The translations under genes and the position numbers were made by a program. Positions 5,479 through 5,494 of a stretch of 5,494 nt of DNA are shown piece after piece. Position 1 is the stretch's first letter, and each line of letters begins with the position of its first letter. The notes beneath the pieces were generated by a model, which worked only from the letters and a program-made list of their open reading frames with translations, made no database searches and was not told where the DNA came from. The stretch is from Frankiales bacterium (GTDB lineage: Bacteria > Actinomycetota > Actinomycetes > Mycobacteriales > SCTD01), in contig JAODNQ010000276.1 of the NCBI GenBank assembly GCA_025464695.1, positions 1 to 5,494 on the forward strand. Direction: 5' to 3'.

Positions 5479-5494
5479 GCAGCACCCGGGCGGC

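Overview
The window comes from a very high-GC bacterium, almost certainly an actinobacterium. The signs are strong G/C preference at third codon positions, GTG starts for every gene called, TGA stops for every gene, and a HolA protein that resembles mycobacterial and streptomycete HolA more than enterobacterial HolA. All five confident genes lie on the + strand and are packed end to end, which suggests one or two transcription units.

Layout: positions 1-257 hold no confident gene. They contain a reading frame entering from outside the window (stop at 229-231), an inverted repeat at 192-218 and a possible promoter just before the first start. Next comes a three-gene cassette: a circularly permuted ATP-grasp protein (258-1847), an alpha-E helical protein (1841-2815, 7-nt overlap) and a transglutaminase-like protein with an intact Cys-His-Asp triad (2812-3660, 4-nt overlap). 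This is the widespread COG2308/COG2307/transglutaminase set, predicted from comparative genomics to be a peptide- or amide-ligase system with a partner peptidase or transamidase; its substrate is unknown. After 34 nt comes holA, the delta subunit of the DNA polymerase III clamp loader (3695-4669). It overlaps by 4 nt a small two-helix membrane protein with a long acidic repeat tail (4666-5478). The last 16 nt are non-coding as far as can be seen.

How the genes fit together: the first three are translationally coupled and probably made in fixed ratio as one pathway. holA is a housekeeping replication gene. From memory, the same cassette also lies near holA in Mycobacterium tuberculosis (Rv2409c-Rv2411c beside Rv2413c), so the proximity is probably an old actinobacterial arrangement, although the order here differs. 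The least ordinary features are sequence repeats: an 11-glutamine tract in the tail of the ATP-grasp protein, a perfect 8-bp tandem duplication at the alpha-E/transglutaminase junction whose loss would fuse the two genes in frame, and a 30-bp/90-bp periodic acidic tail on the last protein. I see no RNA gene, insertion sequence, CRISPR array or convincing terminator.
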